A stretch of DNA of 64,000 bases from a bacterium (GTDB taxonomy: Bacteria > JAMCPX01): positions 1-64,000 of the forward strand of contig JAJYLN010000009.1 of assembly GCA_021787665.1 (NCBI GenBank), given 5' to 3'. Made by a program: the position numbers and the translations under genes. Each line of letters starts with the position of its first letter. Position 1 is the stretch's first letter. The notes beneath the pieces are model-generated. The model was not told where the DNA came from and did no database searches. It saw only the letters and a program-made list of their open reading frames with translations. Positions 26,624-35,493 of this stretch are shown in pieces.

Positions 26624-27526
26624 TCACTTCGTTTCAAACTCTCCCTTTATGTTCAGTGTAGAACGGAACCGGCCTTCCATCTCTGCAGCGGTCCTGCGTT
26701 CCTCTTTTTCTATGGGCGGAGGCAGGGGGTCCAGAAACTCCAACTGGACGATCGATATATCGTAGGGTGGGTAAAACCAGCGGTCTTCATGTGGCAGGAA
26801 CGGCGGCGTGTTCCTGATGACCACGGGCTGGACAGGAACGTGGGCGGTCCGTGCGAGCTTGAAAGCTCCCGCCCTGAAGCGGTTTAGCCCATGTTTTGGA
26901 GACCGCGTGCCTTCCGGGAAAAGCATGAATTTATAGCCATCCTTCAATTGCTCCAGGGCCTTGTTCGTAGTGTCAAGCACCATAGAGGCGTCCGATCTGC
27001 CTGTTGCGAAGACCCATCCCGCCAGCCTGAACAGATAGCCCATCCCGAGGCCGGTCCTCAGAGAATGCTTTGCAATGAGCGACATTTTCGGGACATCGCG
27101 GATCATGATGAGAATATCGAAAAGGCCGGGGTGGTTGGCTATCAATACACACGGTCCGTCCATAAGCTTCCCTTTATGGGGCAGGGCCTTTAACAGCCTT
27201 CCTTTTTCCATGAGCCAGAGCCACAGCACGACGTACCCCCGGTAGAATCTCTGGTTCCACTGCCGGTCATGTCCGGCAAGCCTGTCGCGCAGGAGCAGGT
27301 ACGGCGTGAGCATATGCCCGAAGAGTATCCCGCCGCCGAACACGAGAAACATGAGCAGCATGTACTGGCCTTTCAGAACCCGAACGATCGCGCGTCGCAA
27401 AGGTGTTCTATCGGGAGTGATTGTTGTGGTCATCCGTTCACCGTCTTCTCGCTCGTCTTTACCATTGTTTTCAGTATGATCCGGATCATCAAAGGTCTTT
27501 AATAACGGATCATAGAATACGGTCAT
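26624..27526 (-). CDS. PlsC-type lysophospholipid acyltransferase
   Basis: A 300-residue 1-acyl-glycerol-3-phosphate acyltransferase-like enzyme. A membrane segment lies at about residues 52-74, the HX4D motif is in IANHPGLFD (about 132-140), and the second block is FPEGTRSPKHG (about 203-213). The start is uncertain: the first 31 residues are polar and an inner ATG (MTTTITPD) at 27433 is likely. It leads the minus-strand block with fabF and the small membrane protein. It is the second acyltransferase of the locus, of a different family from the LpxL-like one. Confidence 0.85.
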   Translation of the reverse strand: MTVFYDPLLKTFDDPDHTENNGKDEREDGERMTTTITPDRTPLRRAIVRVLKGQYMLLMFLVFGGGILFGHMLTPYLLLRDRLAGHDRQWNQRFYRGYVVLWLWLMEKGRLLKALPHKGKLMDGPCVLIANHPGLFDILIMIRDVPKMSLIAKHSLRTGLGMGYLFRLAGWVFATGRSDASMVLDTTNKALEQLKDGYKFMLFPEGTRSPKHGLNRFRAGAFKLARTAHVPVQPVVIRNTPPFLPHEDRWFYPPYDISIVQLEFLDPLPPPIEKEERRTAAEMEGRFRSTLNIKGEFETK

Positions 27527-27690
27527 CGTTTCGTCAAATGATGCCCTTGCTCAGCATCCACTTTTTGAACTGTAAACCATGTAACAGGAGTCTACGGATG
27601 CATAGACGATGATATCGTGAACAAAAGGTTTGACATGATACGGTTGAAATGGTAAGCATGTCCAACTTTATAGGGGAGGTAAGAACATCC

Positions 27691-28002
27691 ATGGCACAGA
27701 CCGGCAAAACGAGAAAACCGCCGAAGAAGTCCAAATCGGTCCTGAAGAGGCAGAGGCAGAACATCAAGAAGAGGATTCACAACGCGTCCGCTTTGGCTTC
27801 GCTGCATACGGAGATCACAAAGTTCAATACACTCCTGCAGGGCAAGGAACTTGAAAAAGCGAAGGTGTTCCTCGGAGGACTGGTCTCCCTTGTCGCGCAC
27901 CTATCCTCAAAAGGTGTATTGAAGAAACAGACGGCAAGCAGGAAGATAGCGCGGCTCACTCAGCGGTTGAATAAGTTTTTTGCTGCAAAAGCTCGATCGT
28001 GA
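27691..28002 (+). CDS. rpsT: 30S ribosomal protein S20
   Basis: A 103-residue basic, helical protein that binds 16S rRNA. The N-terminal Lys/Arg-rich stretch KSKSVLKRQRQNIKK and the later ASRKIARLTQRLNKF helix are typical of S20. The start MAQTGKTRK is supported by a GGGGAGGT site; the frame is open 14 codons further upstream but without such a site. Its last 47 bases overlap the end of holA on the other strand. The rpsT-holA-lptE neighbourhood is common in bacteria. Confidence 0.93.
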   Translation: MAQTGKTRKPPKKSKSVLKRQRQNIKKRIHNASALASLHTEITKFNTLLQGKELEKAKVFLGGLVSLVAHLSSKGVLKKQTASRKIARLTQRLNKFFAAKARS

Positions 28003-28831
28003 GCTTGTCCAGGGCCAGGGTATTGCTTATAAGGCCCTTTCTTATAGCGAGATTATACCGGTAGAGCAGACCGAGACTTTTTATCAAAGTCGGCTCTGAT
28101 GATTTACCGAGCAGTTGTCTGAGTTTCCATGCAAGCGCTCCGATTACCATGATGCTCTCTGTACCCGTTTCATGTATGCTCTTGAGAGCTTTGAGTGCAT
28201 CTTTCTGTCTGCGGGCCAGGAGGTCGTTCACGAACCCGAACGTATCGGAGTTGTCGATGTTGAATGTCAGGTCGTTCACCGCCGCTTCATCGATGGTGCC
28301 GTCTTTTCCGACATACGTCGATAGCTTGTTGAGTTCGTTCTCGACGATACCCCACGTGGCTACCTCGAATGCGTTGACGAGCATCTCCATGGCGGCCGGA
28401 GAGATTCGCACCGCGTGTCCTTTTAAGTAGCTCTGGAGGAGTGCGTAGGTGGACAAGTTTGGGGCGATGTGTCGTACGACCATCCTCGAAGACTGTATCG
28501 CCTCGAATCGTTTTTGCTTCAGCAATTCAGGGTTGTCCGATGTCATTATCAAGAGCAGTCCTTCCGGTGGGGAGGACAGGAGCGCAGCAATAGCTTCGAT
28601 CGCATCCTGTTTTAATGATTGCATATTGTTGATGATGACCGCCCTGTTTGTTGAAATGAGTGAGCCTGTACGCAGAGCGTTGTCGATCTGCTCGAGGGCG
28701 GAAGACTTCCCGTCGAAGGACTCGACCGCATTTTCCCGGCCGACATGCTCCGACACGAGCTTCTTCGCGACTGAAGAGATGTACGAGCTATCGTTACTCA
28801 CTATCAGATGGATGTTACCCATGGTCCGCAC
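27956..28831 (-). CDS. holA: DNA polymerase III subunit delta
   Basis: A 291-residue clamp-loader delta subunit, which opens the beta clamp. It follows the three-domain layout without an intact P-loop, as usual for delta. Typical blocks are the NRAVIINNMQSL strand, the LSSPPEGLLLIM stretch, and the C-terminal alpha domain with ALAWKLRQLL. An inner ATG (MGNIHLIVS) three codons in is an alternative start. It begins five bases after lptE ends, and its own end overlaps rpsT by 47 bases in the opposite direction. Confidence 0.88.
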   Translation of the reverse strand: MRTMGNIHLIVSNDSSYISSVAKKLVSEHVGRENAVESFDGKSSALEQIDNALRTGSLISTNRAVIINNMQSLKQDAIEAIAALLSSPPEGLLLIMTSDNPELLKQKRFEAIQSSRMVVRHIAPNLSTYALLQSYLKGHAVRISPAAMEMLVNAFEVATWGIVENELNKLSTYVGKDGTIDEAAVNDLTFNIDNSDTFGFVNDLLARRQKDALKALKSIHETGTESIMVIGALAWKLRQLLGKSSEPTLIKSLGLLYRYNLAIRKGLISNTLALDKLTIELLQQKTYSTAE

Positions 28832-28836
28832 CGTCG

Positions 28837-29361
28837 TCAGAAATTGCTGTGCATGGCATCGAATGCTCTCTGCATCATCGTGACTGCAAGCTGGTTGATG
28901 ACGTCTTTCTCCCTCTCCTTGGTAAGGAGGGGGTCGTTAATCGGGTAAAAGTCGAGGCTCTCGGTGAAACCGTTCATCTCCCATAGCGTTTTGTTTGTTA
29001 TGACCTGCACGAGTTTTACATTAACCGTGATCGTCAGTCTGTAAACACTCACGGTACCTGACGCGGAGAAGAAGACCGGCACGGAGCTATACGAGACTAT
29101 CGTACCATCGATAATGCCGTCAGCGCTTTGCTTCGATGCAAGTCTTGCATCGGAGGAGTCTGCCACGGTTTTTCTCATGGCCGAGGTGAACATGTCCTCA
29201 ATGGCAACCTCGTCCGTCAGATTGGTAAACACCGGCACATAAAGCTCCGTGACCTTTAAGGGTACGACTCCACCGCCTATCCCAAGGCGGTAGCCGCAGC
29301 CATGAAGAACCATAGCTGCGATGAGCAGAAACGCAGAAGACTTCTTACGCAGACTGTTCAC
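28837..29361 (-). CDS. lptE: LPS-assembly lipoprotein LptE
   Basis: A 174-residue outer-membrane lipoprotein that plugs and assists the LptD LPS translocon. The start taken is GTG at 29361, giving a basic n-region, a hydrophobic core and the lipobox VLHGC directly followed by GYRLG, the usual LptE start after the lipid Cys. The VPVFTNLT and IEDMFTSAMRK segments fit the family. A longer reading frame exists upstream but crosses a terminator hairpin. It is coupled to holA five bases away. Confidence 0.85.
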   Translation of the reverse strand: MNSLRKKSSAFLLIAAMVLHGCGYRLGIGGGVVPLKVTELYVPVFTNLTDEVAIEDMFTSAMRKTVADSSDARLASKQSADGIIDGTIVSYSSVPVFFSASGTVSVYRLTITVNVKLVQVITNKTLWEMNGFTESLDFYPINDPLLTKEREKDVINQLAVTMMQRAFDAMHSNF

Positions 29362-29405
29362 ATGAGTTCGTTCGTCAGGGTAAGAAGCCCCTTCAAAAGA
29401 TAGAT

Positions 29406-29431
29406 GCCCCGCCCTGTTGCTGTGGCGGGGC
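29406..29431 (-). terminator. intrinsic terminator after coiled-coil gene
   Basis: A perfect 8-bp GC stem (GCCCCGCC with GGCGGGGC) and a ten-base loop. On the minus strand it follows the coiled-coil gene stop by about 12 bases and is followed by a short T-rich stretch (ATCTATCTTTT). It separates that gene from lptE. Confidence 0.7.
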
Positions 29432-29443
29432 AGCATGCTATAA

Positions 29444-29890
29444 TTACAGGGTCGCGTCAGAAGAGATTGAGCTCGATTTTGCCGAGCTTGCCCTCTTTGA
29501 CCTGGTCCTGGCCCTCGTTTTCGTTGAGGTGCCCGCTTTTTTTGCAGGAGCCTGTTTTCCGGAGACCGCATCCTTGTAGAGCTTCTCGGCCTGCTTCCTG
29601 TAGCCCTCTATCTTGCCCCTGATGTCGGAAACGGCCTTTTCCACCTTGTCCTTGTAGGTGTCCAGAAGCTTGTCCTGGAGATCCATGAATACCTTCTCGT
29701 ACTTTCTTTGCTCGGCCTCAAGTTTTTGAACGACTTTCTTTATCTGTGGGTTGCTTGACGCCAGCTTTGCAACGTCGTTCGTGGTCTTGATAACGAGCTT
29801 CCGGACCTGGTCTTGCGTGCTCTTCACGACTTCCTGAGCCCCATCCCTGAACTCCCTTAAAACATCCAACAACTTTTCCCGTCTTGCCAT
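29444..29890 (-). CDS. coiled-coil protein with basic Ala/Lys/Ser tail (phasin- or H1-like)
   Basis: A 148-residue protein. Residues 1 to about 105 form a charged helix with coiled-coil character (repeated K-V-V-x-K-L and Y-K-D-K-V segments). The last 40 residues are low-complexity and basic (KQAPAKKAGTSTKTRARTRS), like eukaryote-type H1 histone tails or phasin tails that bind DNA or polyhydroxyalkanoate granules. No enzyme motif is present. It has an AGGAGG site before its ATG. It has its own terminator and a long upstream gap, so it is likely a separate transcript. Phasin-like and histone-like roles are both possible. Confidence 0.7.
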   Translation of the reverse strand: MARREKLLDVLREFRDGAQEVVKSTQDQVRKLVIKTTNDVAKLASSNPQIKKVVQKLEAEQRKYEKVFMDLQDKLLDTYKDKVEKAVSDIRGKIEGYRKQAEKLYKDAVSGKQAPAKKAGTSTKTRARTRSKRASSAKSSSISSDATL

Positions 29891-30256
29891 GTAAAACCTC
29901 CTTTACTTTTTTGTTCCTTCTACAATAACTAACTCATAAAACCCAAACTTAATGTGCTGTCAACATACTTCATCGCACCGTGACGAACAGTGCTTGCCTT
30001 TTCAGAGGAAAGCACACAATGGTCAAGCTATTATATACATCAATTGGTATTATGCAAGTTTTTTTGACAGGGCCGAGGCAGGATCGTGCATGACACGCTG
30101 GTAGGTCGCCTAACTGCTTGACAATTGTCTTCGATATACATATGTATTTGATAAACGAAAATGTAGGTTCAGTAATTGAATGGTCATTCAGTATAATGGG
30201 GTTGCGGCTTTGCCGTTGATAAAATCTAATAACTTTGAAAGGAAGGGACACTACCT
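29891..30256 (+). promoter_or_regulatory. 366-base intergenic region with divergent promoters
   Basis: AT-rich DNA between the minus-strand coiled-coil gene and the plus-strand FadL-type gene. On the plus strand TTGACA at 30118-30123 is followed after 17 bases by TATGTA at 30141-30146, a good sigma-70-like pair. A TATAAT lies at 30192-30197 with only a weak -35. Another TTGACA at 30064 has a poor -10. A minus-strand frame of 93 codons crosses the region but has no ribosome-binding site or family and is not called. Confidence 0.5.
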
Positions 30257-31582
30257 ATGACAAAAAATATGTTTTTTTTGGCGTTGGCCGCAGTGCTTCT
30301 ATTCAGCGAACACGCGAGCGCAAGCGTCTTCGACATATTCGGCGTGGATTCGAAGGGCATCGCTATGGGCGGCGCGAGGACGGCCTCCGCGGATGACTGG
30401 ACGGCGACCTACTATAACCCGGCAGGCATCACGCAGAGAAAAAATTCGGTTGGGGTTAGCTTCCTGTTTATAGGGAACCATCTCGACGTCAAGCCGCTCC
30501 CCGGCGGCACGGGACTGGAGAACAGGGATAACTCGGTCACGCAGGGCATGTCGCTCGGCTTGACCTACAACTTTGGTGTCGATTTCTTCCGGCTGGGCGT
30601 GGGACTGTACCTGCCCCTCGACGATGTCCAGAAGCAGATAACGCACTTCCCGGACGCGACAGAGTATTACTTCACGAACAAGCTGTATTTCGAGCTCGAC
30701 GAGAACATGACCGAGCGCCAGATAGTGCTGCCGACTATAGCATTCAAGCTGTTTCCGTTCCTGTCGATAGGCGCTGGCGTGTCGCTGTTTATCCATTCGA
30801 GCACCTATTCCAACGTGTATGTGCCGAGCGTCATCAACCTGAGCGATGTCTATATCAATGTAAACGACGTACAGACGTACACCTATGTGCCGAACCTTGG
30901 TGTACTCTTTAACCCGTCGAAGGACTTCAAGATAGGGGTCTCGTACATGGGGAAGGACAGCTTTCCTCTGGAAGGGGCAGCATTTGTCTACGCGCCTTCT
31001 TCTCCTATCGGGCAGCACTTCACCCAACCCATAGAGCAGATAATATTTTTTACACCGGCGCATCTGTCCGCCGGGATCATGTACCGGCCCATCGACAACT
31101 TAGAGCTGGACGGCACCATCACGTGGGTTGAGTGGTCGCAGTACCGGGACAACCACAATGTATCTCCGGACACCCAGTGGATAGATCCCAATACCAATAC
31201 CCTTCAGCCGGGGCAGGCATGGAACGACATCTATGTGCCGAGAATAGGCGTGGAGTACAGGCCTGCGCCTCCATGGAGTATCATGGCGGGCTATTACTAT
31301 GAGCCCACGCCGGTCCCGCCGCAGACGCAGCGAACAAACTTCGTCGACAATGTCAAGAACGTAATTTCCGTGGGTGGTGGCTACCGGCTGCCGTATAAGG
31401 GCGGGAACCTGAGCTTCCTCGTCCATTTCCAGGCGCAGTTGCTGGGTGAGCGGACGACGAAGAAGGTGATCGCGGTGGACGCAGACCCGAACACGCCCGG
31501 CATACAGAACCCCGGGTATCCGGGCTACGTGAGCAAGGGCTATATGCTGAATACCGGGTTCGAGGTAAACTATGCTTTCTGA
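30257..31582 (+). CDS. FadL/OMPP1-family outer-membrane transporter
   Basis: A 441-residue beta-barrel protein of the family that takes up long-chain fatty acids or aromatic hydrocarbons. A signal peptide (residues 1 to about 22, ASA cleavage) is followed by the hallmark N-terminal plug region with the GGARTASADDWTATYYNPAG motif, and aromatic-rich strands run to the final Phe (NYAF). The start has a GAAAGGAAGGGA site. It overlaps the next gene by 11 bases. Hydrophobic substrate uptake may feed the acyl-CoA enzymes found elsewhere in the window, but no direct link is shown. Confidence 0.9.
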   Translation: MTKNMFFLALAAVLLFSEHASASVFDIFGVDSKGIAMGGARTASADDWTATYYNPAGITQRKNSVGVSFLFIGNHLDVKPLPGGTGLENRDNSVTQGMSLGLTYNFGVDFFRLGVGLYLPLDDVQKQITHFPDATEYYFTNKLYFELDENMTERQIVLPTIAFKLFPFLSIGAGVSLFIHSSTYSNVYVPSVINLSDVYINVNDVQTYTYVPNLGVLFNPSKDFKIGVSYMGKDSFPLEGAAFVYAPSSPIGQHFTQPIEQIIFFTPAHLSAGIMYRPIDNLELDGTITWVEWSQYRDNHNVSPDTQWIDPNTNTLQPGQAWNDIYVPRIGVEYRPAPPWSIMAGYYYEPTPVPPQTQRTNFVDNVKNVISVGGGYRLPYKGGNLSFLVHFQAQLLGERTTKKVIAVDADPNTPGIQNPGYPGYVSKGYMLNTGFEVNYAF

Positions 31583-32237
31583 GGGAAACGTGTATGAGAA
31601 GGGCCGCTCCGCTATCGTGGACTTCTATCTGCATCACGAGAAGGTCATCATAACGCTGTCCCTGGCCGTGTTCCTTACGTGCGGATTCTACTATGTGGAC
31701 TGGCACAATCAGGTCCTGTGGAAGGGGGGCATGCGGTTTCACGACATCAGCACACCGATAGACCGTGCAGTCCCGTTTGTACCCCAGTTTATATGGATCT
31801 ACCTGCTCTACTATCCCTTGTGTTTCACACCGGTATTCCTGCTGCACGACATGGACACCTTCAGGAGGGTGGCCGGTGCGTACCTCATGGAGTTCGTCAT
31901 TGCGTTTGTCGTATTTGTCTTGTACCCGGTAAAGATGGTCAGGCCCCGGGTCATCCCGGACTCGTTAAGCACGAAGGCCGTTGCACTGCTCTACCATATC
32001 GACCCCGGCTTCAACGTGTTCCCGAGCATGCATGTTGCGAATTCGCTGCTGGTCGCTCTGCTTTTCTTAAAGTATAGCAAGCCCCTGGGTGTACTGTTCA
32101 TACTCATTGCGGTCCTGATATCCGTATCTACGCTCTACGTCAAACAGCACTATCTGCTCGATGTCGCTAGCGGCGTGCTTGATGCCCTCATCGTGTACCC
32201 CATGATATTCCGGGGTCACAAGGCGTGGACCGCTTGA
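31572..32237 (+). CDS. PAP2-family membrane phosphatase (AUR1/IPC synthase-like)
   Basis: A 221-residue integral membrane protein with about six helices. The three PAP2 phosphatase signatures are visible: K-x-RPR (about residue 118), PSMHVAN (about 151) and KQHYLLDVASG (about 195), with the catalytic His residues in the last two. It dephosphorylates a lipid phosphate or transfers a phospho head group. It overlaps the FadL-type gene by 11 bases, so the two are co-expressed. Relatives include inositolphosphotransferases, but the substrate is not known. Confidence 0.85.
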   Translation: MLSEGNVYEKGRSAIVDFYLHHEKVIITLSLAVFLTCGFYYVDWHNQVLWKGGMRFHDISTPIDRAVPFVPQFIWIYLLYYPLCFTPVFLLHDMDTFRRVAGAYLMEFVIAFVVFVLYPVKMVRPRVIPDSLSTKAVALLYHIDPGFNVFPSMHVANSLLVALLFLKYSKPLGVLFILIAVLISVSTLYVKQHYLLDVASGVLDALIVYPMIFRGHKAWTA

Positions 32238-32250
32238 TGTCTGACTGCGT

Positions 32251-33171
32251 ATGAGGAACTACTCAGTCGGGATAGACATCGGAGGCACGTCGGCGAAGTT
32301 CGGCGTCGTCGGCCACGACTGTCGTATCCTCTGCAGGCGCTCGTTTGTTACCTCAGGAACTATGGACCAGGGTCAGATGATCGATTTTATCGTTTCCGGC
32401 ATAGGAACCATACTGCACGCGTGCGGGCTTACGCCGGGCGACATCGAAACGGTCGGCATCGGCGTACCGGGAACGGTACGGTATGGACGCGGCATTGTAG
32501 AGAGCTCCCCGAACTTTCCCACGTGGCAGGGGTTCCGTATGAAGGAAGAACTGACCGATAGGCTCCCTCTGCAGATAGCCGTGGACAACGATGCCGAAAT
32601 GGCCGCTGTGGGAGAACGGCTCGCCGGTGCAGCGGCACGCTACGACAACTTCGTCCTCGTTACCATAGGGACCGGCATCGGTGGGGCCGTATATGCGAAT
32701 GGCCGGGCCGTCAGGGGAAGGGACGGTACTGCCGGAGAGATCGGCCACATCGTGGTCGAGCCACGGGGCAGACGGTGCGGGTGCGGCAGCAGCGGCTGCG
32801 TGGAGATGTACGCGTCCGCACGGGCCATCGTGCGGTATTACCGGGCGCACAGCCGTGATAACTCGGAAGGTATAACGGCGGAAGAAGTCTATCGCAGGGC
32901 GATCGCACGTGATCCATCGGCCCAGTACGCTTTCCATCGGATGGGCTGGTACCTCGGTGTAGCGATGACCGACGTCGTCAACCTTTTGAACCCGGAAGCG
33001 TTGCTATTTACCGGCAAGGTGAGCAGGGCGGGCAGGTTCTTTCTTCCCACGGTAAAGACTGTGGTCGATGAGCGGGCGTTCAGGCTGCCAGCACGCGGGA
33101 TAGTTTACCGGAGAGGGAAGTTGGGAGACGATGCGGCCATCATTGGTGCCGCATGCCGGGCACGGCATTGA
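32251..33171 (+). CDS. ROK-family sugar kinase (glucokinase-like)
   Basis: A 306-residue cytosolic kinase. The ATP-binding phosphate-1 motif GIDIGGTSAKFGVV is at residues 7-20, the catalytic Asp is in VDNDAEMAA, and the ROK signature with the zinc site is GRRCGCGSSGCVEMYAS (about 171-187; three Cys plus the His in EIGHIVV). It most resembles bacterial ROK glucokinases; N-acetyl sugar or fructose kinases cannot be excluded. It follows the PAP2 gene by 13 bases and converges on the mutase gene. Confidence 0.88.
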   Translation: MRNYSVGIDIGGTSAKFGVVGHDCRILCRRSFVTSGTMDQGQMIDFIVSGIGTILHACGLTPGDIETVGIGVPGTVRYGRGIVESSPNFPTWQGFRMKEELTDRLPLQIAVDNDAEMAAVGERLAGAAARYDNFVLVTIGTGIGGAVYANGRAVRGRDGTAGEIGHIVVEPRGRRCGCGSSGCVEMYASARAIVRYYRAHSRDNSEGITAEEVYRRAIARDPSAQYAFHRMGWYLGVAMTDVVNLLNPEALLFTGKVSRAGRFFLPTVKTVVDERAFRLPARGIVYRRGKLGDDAAIIGAACRARH

Positions 33172-33191
33172 GCCATCGGCAGGAACTGCTC

Positions 33192-34841
33192 CTACCTGTA
33201 TTCCCCAAACACCTTTTTCAGCACACCCGTGATCTCGCCGATGGACGCGTAGACCTTGACGGCCTCGTATATGCGCGGCATGAGATTCTCCCCGGAGTCC
33301 GCTGCATGTTGCAGTCTTTTCAGGGCACGGTCAACCGCGTTGCCGTCCCTCGCTACCTTAGTCTCGCCGAGTCTTTGTACCTGAAGCTTCTCTACCGCCG
33401 GGTCCACCCGGAGTATCTCTGCCATCCCGTCGTCCTTCTCGCGGTACTCGTTGACGCCGACGACGACATTTTCCTTCTTCTCGATTGACTGCTGGTAGCG
33501 GTACGCGGATTCCTCTATCTCACTCTTGAACGTCCCGTTTTTGATCCACGTCATAGCGCCGCCGGCCATCTCTATCCTTTCGAGGTAGACATTCACTCGT
33601 TTTTCTATCTCCCCGGTCAGCGTCTCGACGGCATACGACCCGGCGAGCGGATCCACGAAATCGGCGATACCTGACTCATGCGCGATGATCTGCTGCGTCC
33701 TGAGCGCGAGCCGTACGGACGATTCCGTGGGGAGTGCCAGCGCCTCGTCCCGGGAGTTCGTGTGCAGTGACTGGGTGCCGCCCAGCGCCGCGGCAAGCGC
33801 CTGTATCGTTACCCGTACGACGTTGTTATCGTGCTGCTGGGCGGTCAGCGTGGAGCCGCACGTCTGCGTGTGGAACCGCAGCATCATGGACTTCGGATCC
33901 TTTGCGTCGAACATGCGCTTCATAATGCCTGCCCAGATCCTCCTTGCTGCTCTGAACTTCGCTATCTCCTCGATGAGGTTATTGTGTACTCCGAAGAAGA
34001 ACGAGAGCCGCGGTGCAAACTCGTCGATAGCGAGCCCGGCCCTGATCCCGCTCCTCGCGTACTCGATCGCATCGGCAAACGTAAACGCGAGTTCCTGCAC
34101 CGCATCCGCACCGGCTTCCCGTATGTGGTAACCGGATATGCTTATCGTATTGAAGTTCGGCAGGTGGGCCCTGCAGAAGGAGAATATGTCCGTCGTGATG
34201 CGCATCGAGGGCTCTACCGGGAATATGTACGTGCCCCTGGCTATGTACTCCTTCAGGATGTCGTTCTGGATGGTGCCGGTGAGCCTATCGTGCAAGACAC
34301 GCTGCCGGTCTGCTACGGCCATGTACATGGCGAGCAGGATTGCGGATGTCGCGTTTATCGTCATAGAGGTGCTGACCTTGTCGAGCGGTATGGCGTCGAA
34401 GAGGACCTCCATGTCTTTCAGCGTGTCGATGGCAACCCCAACCCTGCCTACCTCGCCCCTTGCTGCGTCATCATCGGAGTCGTACCCCATCTGTGTGGGC
34501 AGGTCGAAGGCCACGGAGAGTCCGGTCTGGCCGGCATCGAGCAGCAGCTTGAATCGCTGGTTTGTCTTACGCGCGTCGCCGAAGCCCGCGTACTGCCTCA
34601 TGGTCCAGAGCCTGGACCTGTACATGAGGGGCTGGATGCCCCTGGTGAAGGGGTATTCCCCGGGAAAGCCGCAGTCGGTGCTGTAGTCCCGTGTCTCGGT
34701 GTCCAGGGGCGTGTAAAGTGGCTCTATGGCGATGCCGGACGGCGAGGTGAAAACATTCTTCCTCTGCTTCAGTGGTGCCTGTCTCTTCCTCCATGCCTCA
34801 ACGCGGTCTTTCAGTAGCGTGCCCCCGCGGACTTCCTTCAT
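33192..34841 (-). CDS. methylmalonyl-CoA mutase large-chain catalytic domain
   Basis: A 549-residue acyl-CoA mutase chain that interconverts methylmalonyl-CoA and succinyl-CoA, or acts on a related acyl-CoA. It has the TIM-barrel substrate domain (PYTRGIQP-like motif near residue 63; [17 protein letters not shown] near 355) but no C-terminal B12-binding DxHxxG domain. The B12 subunit must be a separate gene, and none is seen in the window. It overlaps the biotin carrier gene by four bases. Isobutyryl-CoA or ethylmalonyl-CoA mutase are alternatives; the specificity residues were not resolved. Confidence 0.92.
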   Translation of the reverse strand: MKEVRGGTLLKDRVEAWRKRQAPLKQRKNVFTSPSGIAIEPLYTPLDTETRDYSTDCGFPGEYPFTRGIQPLMYRSRLWTMRQYAGFGDARKTNQRFKLLLDAGQTGLSVAFDLPTQMGYDSDDDAARGEVGRVGVAIDTLKDMEVLFDAIPLDKVSTSMTINATSAILLAMYMAVADRQRVLHDRLTGTIQNDILKEYIARGTYIFPVEPSMRITTDIFSFCRAHLPNFNTISISGYHIREAGADAVQELAFTFADAIEYARSGIRAGLAIDEFAPRLSFFFGVHNNLIEEIAKFRAARRIWAGIMKRMFDAKDPKSMMLRFHTQTCGSTLTAQQHDNNVVRVTIQALAAALGGTQSLHTNSRDEALALPTESSVRLALRTQQIIAHESGIADFVDPLAGSYAVETLTGEIEKRVNVYLERIEMAGGAMTWIKNGTFKSEIEESAYRYQQSIEKKENVVVGVNEYREKDDGMAEILRVDPAVEKLQVQRLGETKVARDGNAVDRALKRLQHAADSGENLMPRIYEAVKVYASIGEITGVLKKVFGEYR

Positions 34842-35365
34842 GATGCACCAGCGTGTATCGCGAGCAATGCGGTGTCCTTTTCGACCTTGTCGCCGGCCCT
34901 GACGTACACCTCTGTTACGGTCCCGTCGGCCGGCGCCCTAATCTCGTTTTCCATCTTCATTGCCTCGACCACAACGAGCGCTTGTCCCTTCTTTACCTTC
35001 TCCGTTCTCGCTACCTTAACGTCAACGACCTTGCCGGGTATTGGTGCAAGCAGCTTGAATGCATTCTTGCCGTCGTGCAGCTTCTGGTCCTTGTTTTTTG
35101 ATGCCCCGAACGTGCTCTTAATACTTATCGCAAAATCGTGTCCGTTTACCGACACGGAACGGGGGCCGTTGTTATTGTACACGATCACATCGTACGATCT
35201 TCCGCTGCTCAGGATGGAGTAAACAGTAATGGCACGGTCCCGATGTATAAGAGAAACGTCCGCATCGACGCCTTTCCGATCGACGATACACCGGTAGCCG
35301 TTCTTTTCGGCTGCCACGATGTCGATCATGTGAACGACATCGTCGATTGCAAGATTGATCTTCAT
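34838..35365 (-). CDS. biotin carboxyl carrier protein (acyl-CoA carboxylase type)
   Basis: A 175-residue carrier. The C-terminal biotinyl domain carries EAMKMENEI, with Lys 137 as the biotin site, preceded by PIPGKVV. The N-terminal 100 residues form a small beta domain seen in free biotin carriers of propionyl-CoA or methylmalonyl-CoA carboxylase/decarboxylase systems. The start MKINLAIDD is set by a GGGAGGTG site. It is co-transcribed with the mutase, consistent with a propionyl-CoA/methylmalonyl-CoA pathway. The carboxyltransferase and biotin carboxylase partners are not in the window. Confidence 0.92.
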   Translation of the reverse strand: MKINLAIDDVVHMIDIVAAEKNGYRCIVDRKGVDADVSLIHRDRAITVYSILSSGRSYDVIVYNNNGPRSVSVNGHDFAISIKSTFGASKNKDQKLHDGKNAFKLLAPIPGKVVDVKVARTEKVKKGQALVVVEAMKMENEIRAPADGTVTEVYVRAGDKVEKDTALLAIHAGAS

Positions 35366-35410
35366 TCCTGACAGCACCTCCCGCGAAGTCCGAAAGCCAT
35401 GCAAACAGTC

Positions 35411-35482
35411 AGCCGGGAGAGGGGCTCGAACCCACAACCTGCGCATTACGAATGCGCTGCTCTACCATTGAGCTATCCCGGC
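35411..35482 (-). tRNA. tRNA-Thr (anticodon CGT)
   Basis: A 72-base cloverleaf on the minus strand with a perfect 7-bp acceptor stem (GCCGGGA with TCCCGGC), a D arm GCTC-AATGGTA-GAGC, an anticodon arm GCGCA-TTCGTAA-TGCGC and a T arm with GGTTCGAGCC. The anticodon CGT reads ACG (Thr). CCA is not encoded. It ends 45 bases before the biotin carrier gene on the same strand and may share its promoter. Confidence 0.93.
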
Positions 35483-35493
35483 ACAGCACGCAA

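Noticed and set aside
29970-30251. 93-codon frame on the minus strand in the gap before the FadL-type gene
   Set aside because: No ribosome-binding site, no family resemblance, and it overlies promoter-like sequence.
33831-34817. 328-codon open frame on the plus strand
   Set aside because: Antisense to methylmalonyl-CoA mutase; composition is that of a reverse-complement artefact.
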